The notes under the pieces are model-generated. The model saw only the letters and a program-made list of their open reading frames with translations, had not been told where the DNA came from and searched no databases. A program made the position numbers and the translations under genes. From assembly GCA_023515795.1 (NCBI GenBank), contig JALGPX010000006.1, forward strand, positions 33,373 through 97,372: 64,000 nt of DNA, given 5' to 3'. The DNA comes from Amoeboaphelidium occidentale. Its lineage: Eukaryota > Aphelidiomycota > Aphelidea. Positions 47,101-57,170 of the stretch are shown here, piece after piece; within the stretch, counting starts at the first letter, position 1; the number at the start of each line of letters is the position of its first letter.

Positions 47101-47716
47101 TTCATCAGGGAAAGATCTAATGGCTACTATGGAGCTTTTGTATATTACATTGCTAAAGTTCTGTTTGATATCATTCCATTGCGTGTTGGCCCGGCTTTGG
47201 TTCTTGGATCGATTTCCTACTTCATGGTTGGCTTACAAGGAGGCTTGGCTTTCCCTAAGTTCCTTCTGGTGCTTGTACTTTTTAATATGACTACTGCAGC
47301 CATGTGTTTTGTGATTGCAGCAATGTGTGGAAGGCAAGTCGGTTTAGCTTTGATGTTGGGAATCTTGATGTTGCTTTTCTCGATGACCTTTTCTGGATTC
47401 TTCTTGAATAAGAGCAAACTTCCTACCGTTATGTCAGTGTTTCCTTATTTATCGTTCTTTGGATATGCATTTGAAGCTGTTTTAGTAAATGAGATTCCTC
47501 AGCTGACTCTCAGAGATCCGGAAATAGGAATACCCGTTTCAGGAGTGTTGATATTGAAGAAGTTTGGTTTTGTGGTAGGTAATTATTGGTTCGATACACT
47601 TGGATTATTTGTATACCTACTTGGTAAGTTTTGCTCAGATTTTGAAGTGCTGATTTTTAGGTTTATTGGTCATTGGTTTCATTGTGTTGCAATTCTTTGT
47701 AAAAGAAAAGCGTTAA
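44128..47716 (+). CDS. ADP1: ABCG-type transporter with EGF-like ectodomain
   Basis: An ABC half-transporter of 1183 residues matching yeast Adp1 (1049) in layout. A signal-like hydrophobic N-terminus is followed by a Thr-rich stretch and Cys-rich EGF-like domains (CINNGKCDKGTGQCLCDLGY, CSDGFQGQVCNVC), a transmembrane helix (VFMFSIIGSVVVALMVIGLC), then the nucleotide-binding domain: Walker A GTSGAGKTTCLDILAG, signature ISGGEKRRVSIAMELV, Walker B VLYLDEPTSGLDS, switch ILSIHQPRSNIFALF. A variable Ser/Pro linker precedes the six-helix ABC2 membrane domain. Exon 1 ends at 47623; a 37-bp intron (47624-47660) restores YLLG-LLVIGFIVLQFF and the stop. The substrate is unknown. It is the only gene here with both an ectodomain and an ATPase. 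The start may be the Met at 44065. Confidence 0.92.
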
Positions 47717-47730
47717 GTTATAAAATTACT

Positions 47731-49200
47731 TTAATCAATTCTCTGTACAGCACCAGCAAGGTTCATTTTCACCTTACCAAACTTGCTGTCTCTGCCTTCA
47801 AATGTTTTACACAAATGCTCAGTATCTGTGATATTCCACACTGCTAGAATTCCATCCGAGCCTCCCAATGCTGTCACGTAAGCTTCATCTGGACAAGCGC
47901 TTCCTGCAAATACTTTGCCGCAGTTTGCATCCTTGTTGCATACAAGCTTCGGAACTCCGCTTGAAATATCGTAAACCGAAACAGGCGAGTCTTTTGTGCC
48001 AGAAGTTGCTATAACCAACCCAGGAATAAAAGGATGGCATTCTAATGATGTGATACCGTGACTTGAATGAAATGAAAATACAGGATTCTTGGAAACAGAT
48101 TTGCTCTCATCTTTCTTCAGACTATTGACTTCATAGTATGAAATTACACCATTCTCGCAGCCAACCAGTAAACCAGATGGATTGTGAGGATCCCAACATA
48201 ATGATTCCACTTCGTTTCCAACAGAAAAAGATTCTATAGGTGTAGTATTTCTAGCATCGTAAACGTGAACCTTCTTGTCGTAACCACCAGAAGCAAAAAT
48301 AGTAGCGGTTGACTGATCTTGGTTATGAAATTCGACACAAGAAACCTTATCTTTGTGATCATCGTATGACTGAACGACTTTTCCAGTGTCCAAATTCCAC
48401 AGTAAAATACGCTTATCAGCAGAAGCGCTCAGAAGGAAATTAGGAGCGATTTTGTTCCAAGAAAGCGCAAGCACGGCGTCAGTGTGGCCGACAATTTCCA
48501 CTGGCTCGGATTTAGACTTCTTTTTGTTCTTGTTCTTTTTTAACTTCATAGGAACTGCAGCATCCGATGGTTCTCCTAATATGCGGAAAGGATACATGGC
48601 ATCTACAACATCCAAATTCCATATTTCAATGTGCGGCTCAAAAGTACCAACAGCACAAAAGTTTCTTAGACCGTTATTTTCCCAATTATAATTAATAGGC
48701 TCAATGCAAATAGGAAGAGATGGAAGTAAAATATCGCGGTGAACATATAAATCATCAGTCTCAAAGTTATACACGTAAACTTCCAACTGGCTCAGCTCTT
48801 CATCGCCTCTGCCGACCAATATCAGATTATCAGAAGGCTGTAGAAGCATCTCTTCTTCCTCTTCCTTCTCAAGTTCTAGTTCAGCGTCTTTTAAAATGTT
48901 GGGATCGTTTGCATCATCTTCCTGCTGTTCATTTAACGTTGAGAACAACGCGGAATCCAGCATCTCTTCCTCTTCTATTTCAACTTCTTCCATGTCTCCT
49001 AAAGAATCGTTATCAGAGTCTGTTTGCATCGCCATGGCAGCCTTTTGGCTCTTTGATGCTTGATCCATCGCGTCCTTTGCCAGATCTAGATTGTCCTTTG
49101 TTAGTTGGCAAATACGTTCATATTCTTCTTCGCTGAGTTCATATTTTCTTGGCTTTTCTTGCGCGACACCTTTCTTGACCCACGCTATTGAAGTGATCAT
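47731..49200 (-). CDS. PWP1: Periodic tryptophan protein 1, WD40
   Basis: An intronless 489-residue PWP1, a WD40 chromatin and ribosome-biogenesis factor. It starts MITSIAWVKKGVAQEKPRKY, as PWP1 proteins do (VPWVKRGVA..KP). An acidic region (about 66-115) is followed by WD repeats: HIEIWNLDVVDAMYP, GHTDAVLALSWNKIAPNFL, SADKRILLWNLDTGKVV and KVHVYDARN. A lysine-rich KLKKNKNKKKSKSEPVEI loop lies between repeats and may be a nuclear signal. The stop lies 14 bp from the convergent ADP1 stop. The start is 42 bp from that of the divergent UTP13. Confidence 0.94.
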   Translation of the reverse strand: MITSIAWVKKGVAQEKPRKYELSEEEYERICQLTKDNLDLAKDAMDQASKSQKAAMAMQTDSDNDSLGDMEEVEIEEEEMLDSALFSTLNEQQEDDANDPNILKDAELELEKEEEEEMLLQPSDNLILVGRGDEELSQLEVYVYNFETDDLYVHRDILLPSLPICIEPINYNWENNGLRNFCAVGTFEPHIEIWNLDVVDAMYPFRILGEPSDAAVPMKLKKNKNKKKSKSEPVEIVGHTDAVLALSWNKIAPNFLLSASADKRILLWNLDTGKVVQSYDDHKDKVSCVEFHNQDQSTATIFASGGYDKKVHVYDARNTTPIESFSVGNEVESLCWDPHNPSGLLVGCENGVISYYEVNSLKKDESKSVSKNPVFSFHSSHGITSLECHPFIPGLVIATSGTKDSPVSVYDISSGVPKLVCNKDANCGKVFAGSACPDEAYVTALGGSDGILAVWNITDTEHLCKTFEGRDSKFGKVKMNLAGAVQRID

Positions 49201-49242
49201 TCTGTGTCAAAGTGCAAAGTTGGAAAATTTTTTGTGAAGAAT
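49201..49242. promoter_or_regulatory. Bidirectional promoter, PWP1/UTP13
   Basis: Two ribosome-biogenesis genes diverge across 42 bp. A shared promoter is inferred from the arrangement alone. No motif such as an RRPE or PAC box is clear in these few bases. Confidence 0.45.
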
Positions 49243-51730
49243 ATGGAACGAACTACCTTTGAACAAAGCGACCTTATTGAGCCCTCATTCGATGGGACAT
49301 GCATGGCTTATGATCATAGCACGGGTTTATTGGTCACGTCAATGGGAGACTGCATCTTTGTCAGTAGAGGTGGCCAACGCCAACAAAAAATTTGTCCCGT
49401 AAGCTTTAGCTCTGTTGAATGATCTTACTGTGTAGGAGGCTGATACTATCACATCATTAGATATTCACGTGAACTCTGATGGAGAAGCGTTTTTGGTTGC
49501 TGGTACTCGCTCGTTGCTTATCTTGCAGTGGAACTTGACAACCATGGAGAAGATACATTCATGGAAAGCTCATCAAGCTCCTGTTCTCTCATTGTCTATT
49601 GATAAGAAGTATGGCAGATTTGTTGCGACCGCGTCTGCAGACTCGTCTATACGTGTTTGGGATTTACAAGAGAAGTTTTGTACTCATTATTTTACTGGGC
49701 ACAGAGGCGTCGTGTCTTTTGTGAAATTTGTGGAAGATGCTGACGGGGAGATGAAATGTATTAGTGGTGGTGGTATGGATGGTTCTATTAGAATTTGGGA
49801 TTTGAAAAGCAAGACATGCGAAGCCGTTCTAACTGGTGTTCACACGAGTTTAATTAAGCAAGTAGAAGTATCTCCAGATTATCGCTATCTGCTCAGTATA
49901 GCAAGAGAACAAGTGTTTTGTGTATGGTCCCTGGAAACAAAGAAACTAGTCTCCACCGTTCCAGTTAATGAAGTTTTGGAATGTGGTAATTTCATGAAGG
50001 ATCAGAATGGCGATTGCAATGTAGTTCTTACTGGAGGCGAGAAGGGATTATTACGTTCATGGGACTGGAAGAAAGGAAAAATGATTATGGAAGTGAAGGA
50101 AACTTCAAAGGAAATGCCTAGAATATCTCATGTTGTTGCTGCTTCTTCAGATCTTGTTTTATATGCTGATGGAAACCACGCGATTTGGGAGGTTACCCCA
50201 GACACTCTCGCGAAGAAATCCATGAAATTAATGGGTAACTTTGAAGAAATTATTGACTTGTGTCCTGTTGGTAAAGAATATTTGGCAATCGCTAGTTCTT
50301 CGCCTGATATTCATTTGGCTGAGATCGATACTAAGACTGGATCTTTGAAAAAGGATTCTATTGTTGCCCTGAGCAGCCACTCTGACACTATCATGTGCTT
50401 AGATGCAGACTCGGTTGTGGGGGATAGTCTTAGCTCAGAAACTCTTATGGTCTCCGGCAGTAAAGATGAGAGCATCAAAGTGTGGACTATCAACAAGGAT
50501 GGAGATAAAACATCAATTAAATGTGTTGGAGAATGTTTGGGTCATGTCGGAACGATTCAAGGCGTAAAGCTATCAAAGAAGCACGATGGTAATGGAAATG
50601 ATAGCAACTCATTGTTCCTCAACAGATTTTTGGTTTCCGTAGCTGCAGATAGAACTTTAAAGCGATGGAATTTAACGCCTTACTTGAAAAAGGCTGACAA
50701 GAAGTCCGTGTTTAGTTTCTCTGCCGTATTTACAGTTACTGCTCATGAAAAAGACATCAACTGTGTCGAAATATCTCCGAAAGAAGATATGATAGCAACT
50801 GGGAGTCAAGATAAACGCGTAAAAATCTGGAATTCAAGTACTGGCGAACCTATTGCGGAACTCAAGGGGCATAAGAGAGGTATCACTTCTATTGCTTTTA
50901 CTCCAGCCGATTCAACTATAATGGCAACTTCTTCTGGAGATAAAACCATCAAATTGTGGTCATTAAGCGACTTTACTTGTACAAAGACTTTTGAGGGTCA
51001 TACGAATTCTGTTCTACAGACTTTGTTTATTACGAACGGCACACAGATTCTTTCATCTGGCTCTGATGGATTGATTAAGCTGTGGAAGATTTCTGATTCT
51101 TCTTGCATTCAGACGATCGATGTCCACGAAGACAGAATATGGGCTTTAACCTGCATAGAATCTGAACAAGACTGTACCATATTTTCAGGAAGCGCAGATG
51201 GTGTAGTTTCCGGCTTTGTCGACAAAACTAAAGAAACACTCGATAAGCTAAATGCCGAACAAGAGAGATTATGTTTAGAAGATGCAGAATTGAATAATTT
51301 GGTTCTAAAGAAAGATTATGTACAGGCTCTGAAGCTTGCATTGAAATTAAACCGCAGATTAAAGATGGCTCACATTCTTAAAGACGCAATGGCAAGCAAG
51401 CACCAAACAGATGGATCAAACGCAGATGACTTCATTTTCGTCAAAGAAGTCGATAAATGGTTTTCCCGAATGAACATCAAAGAGCTTGAAGATTTACTAA
51501 AATTCTGCGTTGAATGGAATTCCAGTAATTCTTACCGATATATTGCCCAGAATGTGTTGTATATTATTTTGAAGCATTATGCAATGAATTCATTGGCAAA
51601 TATTCCAAACTTAAAAGAGAAGTTGGATGTATTGTTGGCTTACACGGAAAGACATTTTACTCGATTCAACAATTTAATCATTGATTCCTTCATGGTAGAT
51701 TACGCACTGAATGAGCTGGAAAAATTGTGA
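49243..51730 (+). CDS. UTP13: U3 snoRNP component Utp13
   Basis: A tandem WD40 protein of 816 residues (yeast Utp13: 817), part of the UTP-B complex of the small-subunit processome that starts 18S rRNA processing. Exon 1 (49243-49398) and exon 2 (49436-51730) flank a 37-bp intron, restoring KICP-EADTITSLDIHV. WD units include TASADSSIRVWDLQEKF, GGGMDGSIRIWDLKSKT, GSQDKRVKIWNSSTGEP and SSGDKTIKLWSLSDF. The C-terminal Utp13 helical domain is present (NNLVLKKDYVQALKLALKLN, then HYAMNSLANIPNLK). The Met at 49243 is the first ATG of the frame. Confidence 0.95.
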
Positions 51731-51744
51731 GAATAACGTAGAGT

Positions 51745-52429
51745 TTACTGCTTTTTAGTCTTCTTACTCTGGCCACTGCCTCCCAAATACTTCTTGCGTT
51801 GTTTTATCATATATGTATACAACATAATAAAGCCTAAAGTATAAAACTAGCTAGTTTTAACTAATACCTGGTGGATATGAGAGCAAAATAGCAAGGTACA
51901 AGTAATATACGTTGATGCTGTAAGCTTTCACAAGATTCAATGCACCGTAAGCCATGAGAACTTCACTGCTCGCTCCCAATGGGTACAGAACGTAAAACAA
52001 TGAGTATCGCAACCAAACCAAGAAATAAGGCACAGTTCCATTGGCTATCGAAGCAACATAATAACTGTAACGAACAATCTCAGTTACGCACCAAGCAAAA
52101 ATCATTGTGACATAGGCTGGATTAGTCTTTACCACAGCATTGTGTCCATACAAGTAAATAACTCCCCAAACGAGAAATAATCTCGAAGAAACTTGCATTA
52201 TTGTCGAAGTTACAGGAGTCTTAACTAATCCAACAAGTGCGTGCAAAACTTCTAGAACCGCGTAAGTCTGTACCCATAGAGCATAAGATGCGCTCTTTTC
52301 GAAAGCAGCCAAAGTCAGTGAGTTATAATCTAACTTTCCTTTCTGCAAATACGAGACAACCAAGCCTTGAACAAGCAAGTACAACACATAAGCCCATCCA
52401 GCAGCAGAAAGCGCGTTGTAGAAAAACAA
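51745..52429 (-). CDS. PHS1: 3-hydroxyacyl-CoA dehydratase
   Basis: A PTPLA/HACD protein of 216 residues (yeast Phs1: 217), the third enzyme in each ER very-long-chain fatty-acid elongation cycle, supplying sphingolipid acyl chains. Exon 1 (52429-51868) and exon 2 (51833-51745) flank a 34-bp intron, restoring SYPPG-FIMLYTYMIKQRKK. About six hydrophobic helices are visible. WLRYSLFYVLYPLGASSE carries the catalytic Tyr and Glu, and WCVTEIVRYSYYV the preceding conserved block. The C-terminal KKTKKQ is a lysine-rich ER-retention-like tail. The 3' end converges on UTP13 with 14 bp between stops. Functionally linked to LCB1 at the left end through sphingolipid synthesis. Confidence 0.94.
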
Positions 52430-52575
52430 GTAACTTTGAACGATAGCTTAAAGATGAGCTACGTGTAGTAAATAAGTTACATGAAGTCGATTCTGTCTTA
52501 GCAGTTTTCTTTGACATGATTTGGGGCAAAAGTCGTTTTGCGCATAGTGTGGCTTGTTTCAAAAGATATCCATTC
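52430..52575. other. Intergenic, PHS1 upstream
   Basis: PHS1 upstream sequence up to the repeat; short frames here show no recognisable product. Confidence 0.4.
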
Positions 52576-52825
52576 AAAATGATATATCCTTCTCTCTAAG
52601 GATGTACGGTTCGGTAGTATCTGGAAAGTGGAGTTTATTAACCAAGAATAGATCAACTATCGCTTCTCAATAAGTGTAACGGACCTCTTGTCTTACACTC
52701 GTCAATCGACTCAATCAAACACATCTTAGCAACGGTTGTCAACAGGCTATCGTGCAACGGTCTCACTTGATCAGTCAATAGATCAATGTCGCGGCCAATT
52801 TCTTCATTATCAATCCTGAAGCCAT
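52576..52825 (-). repeat. Dispersed 250-bp repeat, copy 2
   Basis: Second copy of the repeat at 19164-19413, in the same orientation. Its minus strand ends the same frame (DQVRPLHDSLLTTVAKMCL, then ESIDECKTRGPLHLLRSDS and stop) followed by the shared AT-rich tail and terminal hairpin. Neighbouring sequence on both sides differs from copy 1, so the similarity boundary is sharp on both sides. It is not linked to an ankyrin gene here; it lies upstream of PHS1. Confidence 0.8.
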
Positions 52826-53103
52826 ATTCTCTGTCAATATCACTTTACCGTGAACCTCTTACATCTTATTCGGTTTGAGTTTCGAATCACTCAGAGCGTC
52901 CTGTCAACGCTTTTGTGAGTTCAAACAACATCCAAGACACACTGAAAATTGATCAGCCGATATTCCTTTTATTGAAAGGAAATTTATCTGAATATATTAC
53001 TGTTTATCTGCAGATAAATTTCGTCGATGTTTCAAACGATATATTGACGAAGTCCGATGAATGCTACGGAAAAGTCCGGACGCGAGGACTTTGATCGGCT
53101 TTA
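52826..53103. other. Intergenic, beyond repeat copy 2
   Basis: AT-rich, with TTATCTGAATATATTACTG near 52985 and a partial inverted match at TTTATCTGCAGATAAA (53004-53019), an almost perfect palindrome. No gene is supported. It contains the 3' flank of the methionine synthase gene. Confidence 0.45.
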
Positions 53104-56100
53104 TTAGTCTGTGTCGTAACTTAGAATTGGACTCAACCATCTTTCTAGCGTTTGCATATCCATGCTCTTTCTTGATGCGTAAGATTCAACCTGTCCTTTA
53201 TCAATCTTTCCAACGGCAAAGTATTTAGCACAAGAATTTCCGAAATAGATTCCACTGACAGAAGCGGCAGGAAGCATCGCTAGTGATTCCGTCAACTCAA
53301 TACCAGTCTTCTCAAAGATTTCAAAAGCATTCCACATAGTTTTCTTTTCAGTATGGTCGGGTTGCGAAGGATATCCCGGTGCTGGGCGAATACCTTGATA
53401 TTTAACTTGCAGCATCGATTCAACGCTCAAATCTTCATCGGGACAATAACCCCAGTGCTTTGTTCTAACTTCCTGATGAAGCTTTTCGGCAAATGCTTCA
53501 GCAAATCTGTCAGCTAAAGCCTTGGCCATAATAACAGAAAAATCGTCATGGTCTTTCTCATAAGTTTTACACAATTCCTCGCAACCATGTCCACATGATA
53601 CAGCGAAGAAGCCAATGTAATCCGGAATGCCAGTTTCCTTTGGAGCAACAAAGTCAGATAAACAAAAATATGGCTCAGTTGATTCAGAATCCTTTTCAGC
53701 TTGTTGTCTTAAACCGTAAAAGGTAGCAAGAATTTCAGTTCTGGTCTCATCAGCATAAACTTCAATGTCATCACCAACAGAATTGGCAGGATAAATTCCA
53801 TAAATACCTCTGGCTTCTAATGATTTTTCTGCAATGATCTTTTTCAACATTTCATTAGCTTCATTGAAAAGCTTCTTTGCTTCTTCTCCAACAGTTTCAT
53901 CGTTAAAGATCTTTGGATATCNNNNNNNNNNNNNNNNNNNNNATTCCATAAATACCTCTGGCTTCTAATGATTTTTCTGCAATGATCTTTTTTAACATTT
54001 CATTAGCTTCATTGAAAAGCTTCTTTGCTTCTTCTCCAACAGTTTCATCGTTAAAGATCTTTGGATATCCTCTGTTTGGATACTTTCCTCTTAATTGCCA
54101 AGTTTGAAAGAAAGGATTCCAATCGATGTACTCAACCAGATCTTCCAAAGGATACTTATTGATCACAAAGCTTCCAAGATTGTTTGGCTTCATTGGACGA
54201 GGTGAATTCAACCAGTCGAACTTCAATCCTTTGTCTCTTGCTGCTTCTAAAGACAAGTACTTTCTTTCTTTCAAAGATGCATAGTGTTCTTCACGAATCT
54301 CTTCGTATTCTTCGTCCAAATCCTCCATAAATTCTTCCTTCATTTTTTCATCCAACAAATTAGAAACTACTACAACGCTTCTGGAAGCATCAAGAACATG
54401 GACTACTGGATGCTTGTAACGTGGTGCAATTTTAACAGCAGTGTGCATTTTGCTAGTTGTCGCTCCTCCAATTAGCAAAGGAATTTTGAGGCCTTCACGT
54501 TCCATTTCCTTTGCAACAAAAATCATCTCATCTAACGACGGAGTGATAAGTCCTGACAACCCAATGACATCAGCTTTCTCTTTCCTTGCAGCTTCAATGA
54601 TTTTATCACAAGGTGTCATGACCCCCATATCAATAACCTTGTAGTTATTACAACCCAACACGACGGCAACAATATCTAAAATAATTAAGCTGAAAACTAT
54701 AACTTACTTTTTCCAATATCGTGAACATCTCCCTTGACTGTAGCCATGATGACTGTTCCAGCGTAACCTCCTGATGGATCATCAGTGTCTTCGCTAATAC
54801 CATTAGCTGCCAAATTGGCCAAACGCTCTTCTTCCATGAAAGGAATCAAGTAAGCGACAGCTTTCTTCATAACTCTAGCGCTCTTGATAACTTGCGGCAA
54901 AAACATCTTTCCTTCACCAAACAAGTTTCCAACTACAGACATACCGTCCATAAGAGGTCCCTCGATAACGTTTAATGGTCGTGGATACTTTTGCCTAGCT
55001 TCTTCAATATCATCATCGATGTACTTGGTTATTCCTTTGACTAAAGAATATGACAATCTGCTTGCTACATCTCCTTCACGCCATTCTTCCTTGTCTTCTG
55101 CTTTGGCGGCACCTTTTCCGTGACTTTCTGCGTAAACAAGCAATTTTTCTGTAACTTCAGGATCTTTGTTCCATAAAGCGTTCTCGCAGAGTTCCAGTAA
55201 ATCCTTAGGAATATCGTCGTAGATAGGGATCTGACCAGCGTTAACAATACCCATATCCATACCGGCTTTAATAGCATGATACAAGAAAACACCGTGCATA
55301 GCCTGTCTGATAACCTCCTTTCCTCTGAAAGAGAAGGACAAGTTGGATACACCACCACTAACTTTGGCACCAAAAAGTTTAGTTTTTATCTGTTTGATTG
55401 CGTTCACAAACTCAACACCGTAATTATTGTGCTCTTCCATACCAGTGCAAATGGTCAAAATGTTTGGATCAAAAACAATATCTTGGGGATTAAATCCGAC
55501 CTTTTCGACCAGCAAATCATACGATCTTTTACAAATTTCAAATTTCCTGTCGTCTTCAACAGCCTGACCAACTTCATCGAAAGCCATAACTACAACGGCA
55601 GCTCCAAATCTGTGAATAATCTTGGCCTTTTTCAAGAAATCTGCTTCACCTTCTTTCAATGAAATACTGTTAACTATACATTTTCCTTGATAACATTTCA
55701 AACCCGCTTCAATGACAGCAAAGTTCGAAGAATCGATCATAAGCGGAACCTTTGCTACATCTGGCTCAGTTGTCAGCAAGTTGACAAATCTTGTCATAGC
55801 AGCAACACCATCCAACATACCTTCGTCCATGTTAATGTCAATGACTTGCGCACCGCTTTCAACTTGCAACCTAGCAATAGCCAAACCTTCGTCATACTCT
55901 CCATTAATAATATGCCTAGCAAACTTCTTTGATCCAGCCACATTGCATCTTTCACCAATATTCACGTAATTGGTAGTCTTATCAACAATCAAAGGCTCTA
56001 ATCCAGACAAAAGCATTTTGTACTTTGCAGGATCTGGAGGTGGAACACGAGGCTTAAACTTTGAGCAAACTTCAACAATAGCTGCAATATGGTCTGGAGT

Positions 56101-57091
56101 AGTTCCACAACATCCACCCATAATGTTAACCAACCCTTCTTTTGCAAACACAGAAACTTTTTCCGCCATCATTTCAGGTGTTTCATCATACTCTCCGAAA
56201 GTGTTTGGTAGACCAGCATTAGGATAGCAAATGACATACTTTGGAGTAAAGTTGGCCAAGTTCTTGACAAAAGGCTTCATTTGATCAGCACCTAATGCAC
56301 AATTAAGACCAATAGCAAATGGATTGCTGTGTGAAACACTAATCGTGAATGCCTCACCAGTCTGGCCAGACAAAGTTCTACCTGACTGATCAACAATAGT
56401 TCCGGAAACAAAAATCGGAGTTCTCTTGTAACCTCCTTCATCAAATAGCAAATCAATCGCATACAAGGCAGCTTTGGCATTCAACGTGTCAAAAATCGTT
56501 TCTACCAACATAATATCAGCACCACCATCCAAAAGACCTTTTGCTTGCTCAGTGTAAGCGTCAACTAGTTCGTCAAAAGTAACGTTTCTGAATGCAGGGT
56601 TCTCAACAGACGGCGAAATTGACGCAGTTCTGTTGGTTGGACCAATCGCACCCAACACAAATCTTGGCTTTGAAGGATCTTTCTTAGTGTACTCGTCGCA
56701 GGCCTTCTTAGCAAGCTCAGCAGAGACTTTGTTTAGCTCATACGCATACTTTTCCAGCTTATAATCTGCTTGGGCAATCCACGTAGAGGAGAATGTGTTT
56801 GTCTCGATCATGTCAGCGCCAGCTTCCAAGTATTGCTGGTGAATCTTCAAAATGGCATCTGGCAGTGTAAGCGACAGTACGTCATTGTTTCCTTTCAAGT
56901 CATGGTTATGATCCTTAAACATCTCGCCTGGAATCTTAGTGTGCAAGTCCTAAATTCTTACCTCTGAAATGCTCCTCATTCAGCTTCAACTTCTGTATCA
57001 TCGTGCCCATTGCACCATCCAGATACATAATCCTCTTTTTGACTGTTTCTTCTAAATACTTGAAAATATCAAAGTCTTCGCCCATTAGCAT
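53104..57091 (-). CDS. metH: Cobalamin-dependent methionine synthase
   Basis: The B12-dependent methyltransferase making methionine from homocysteine and methyl-tetrahydrofolate. Three exons (57091-56962, 56927-54708, 54675-53104), introns 34 and 32 bp; discounting the gap duplicate the protein has about 1257 residues (human MTR 1265). Modules in order: homocysteine-binding barrel with [12 protein letters not shown] and [12 protein letters not shown] (zinc Cys residues), pterin-binding barrel ([22 protein letters not shown]), cobalamin domain with [16 protein letters not shown] (His cobalt ligand; the intron falls inside GKN), and the SAM activation domain with [15 protein letters not shown] Met at 57127 is also in frame. 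This gene implies that B12 is taken up or acquired from food or host. Most Dikarya use the unrelated MetE. Confidence 0.95.
53795..54069. repeat. Assembly gap with duplicated flanks inside methionine synthase
   Basis: Twenty-one N (53922-53942) separate 127-bp copies 53795-53921 and 53943-54069 that differ by one base. Both encode the same [19 protein letters not shown] segment. The interruption is an unmerged contig overlap. Confidence 0.9.
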
Positions 57092-57170
57092 TCTCGTTTC
57101 GAAGAAAAATGGTTCTATGTTGTACAACTCTGACGAAACAGATTCGACGTTTCAAAACAACAGAGCAGTT

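Noticed and set aside
52323-52577. 84-residue minus-strand frame upstream of PHS1
   Set aside because: Different frame overlapping the PHS1 N-terminus, with no recognisable product.
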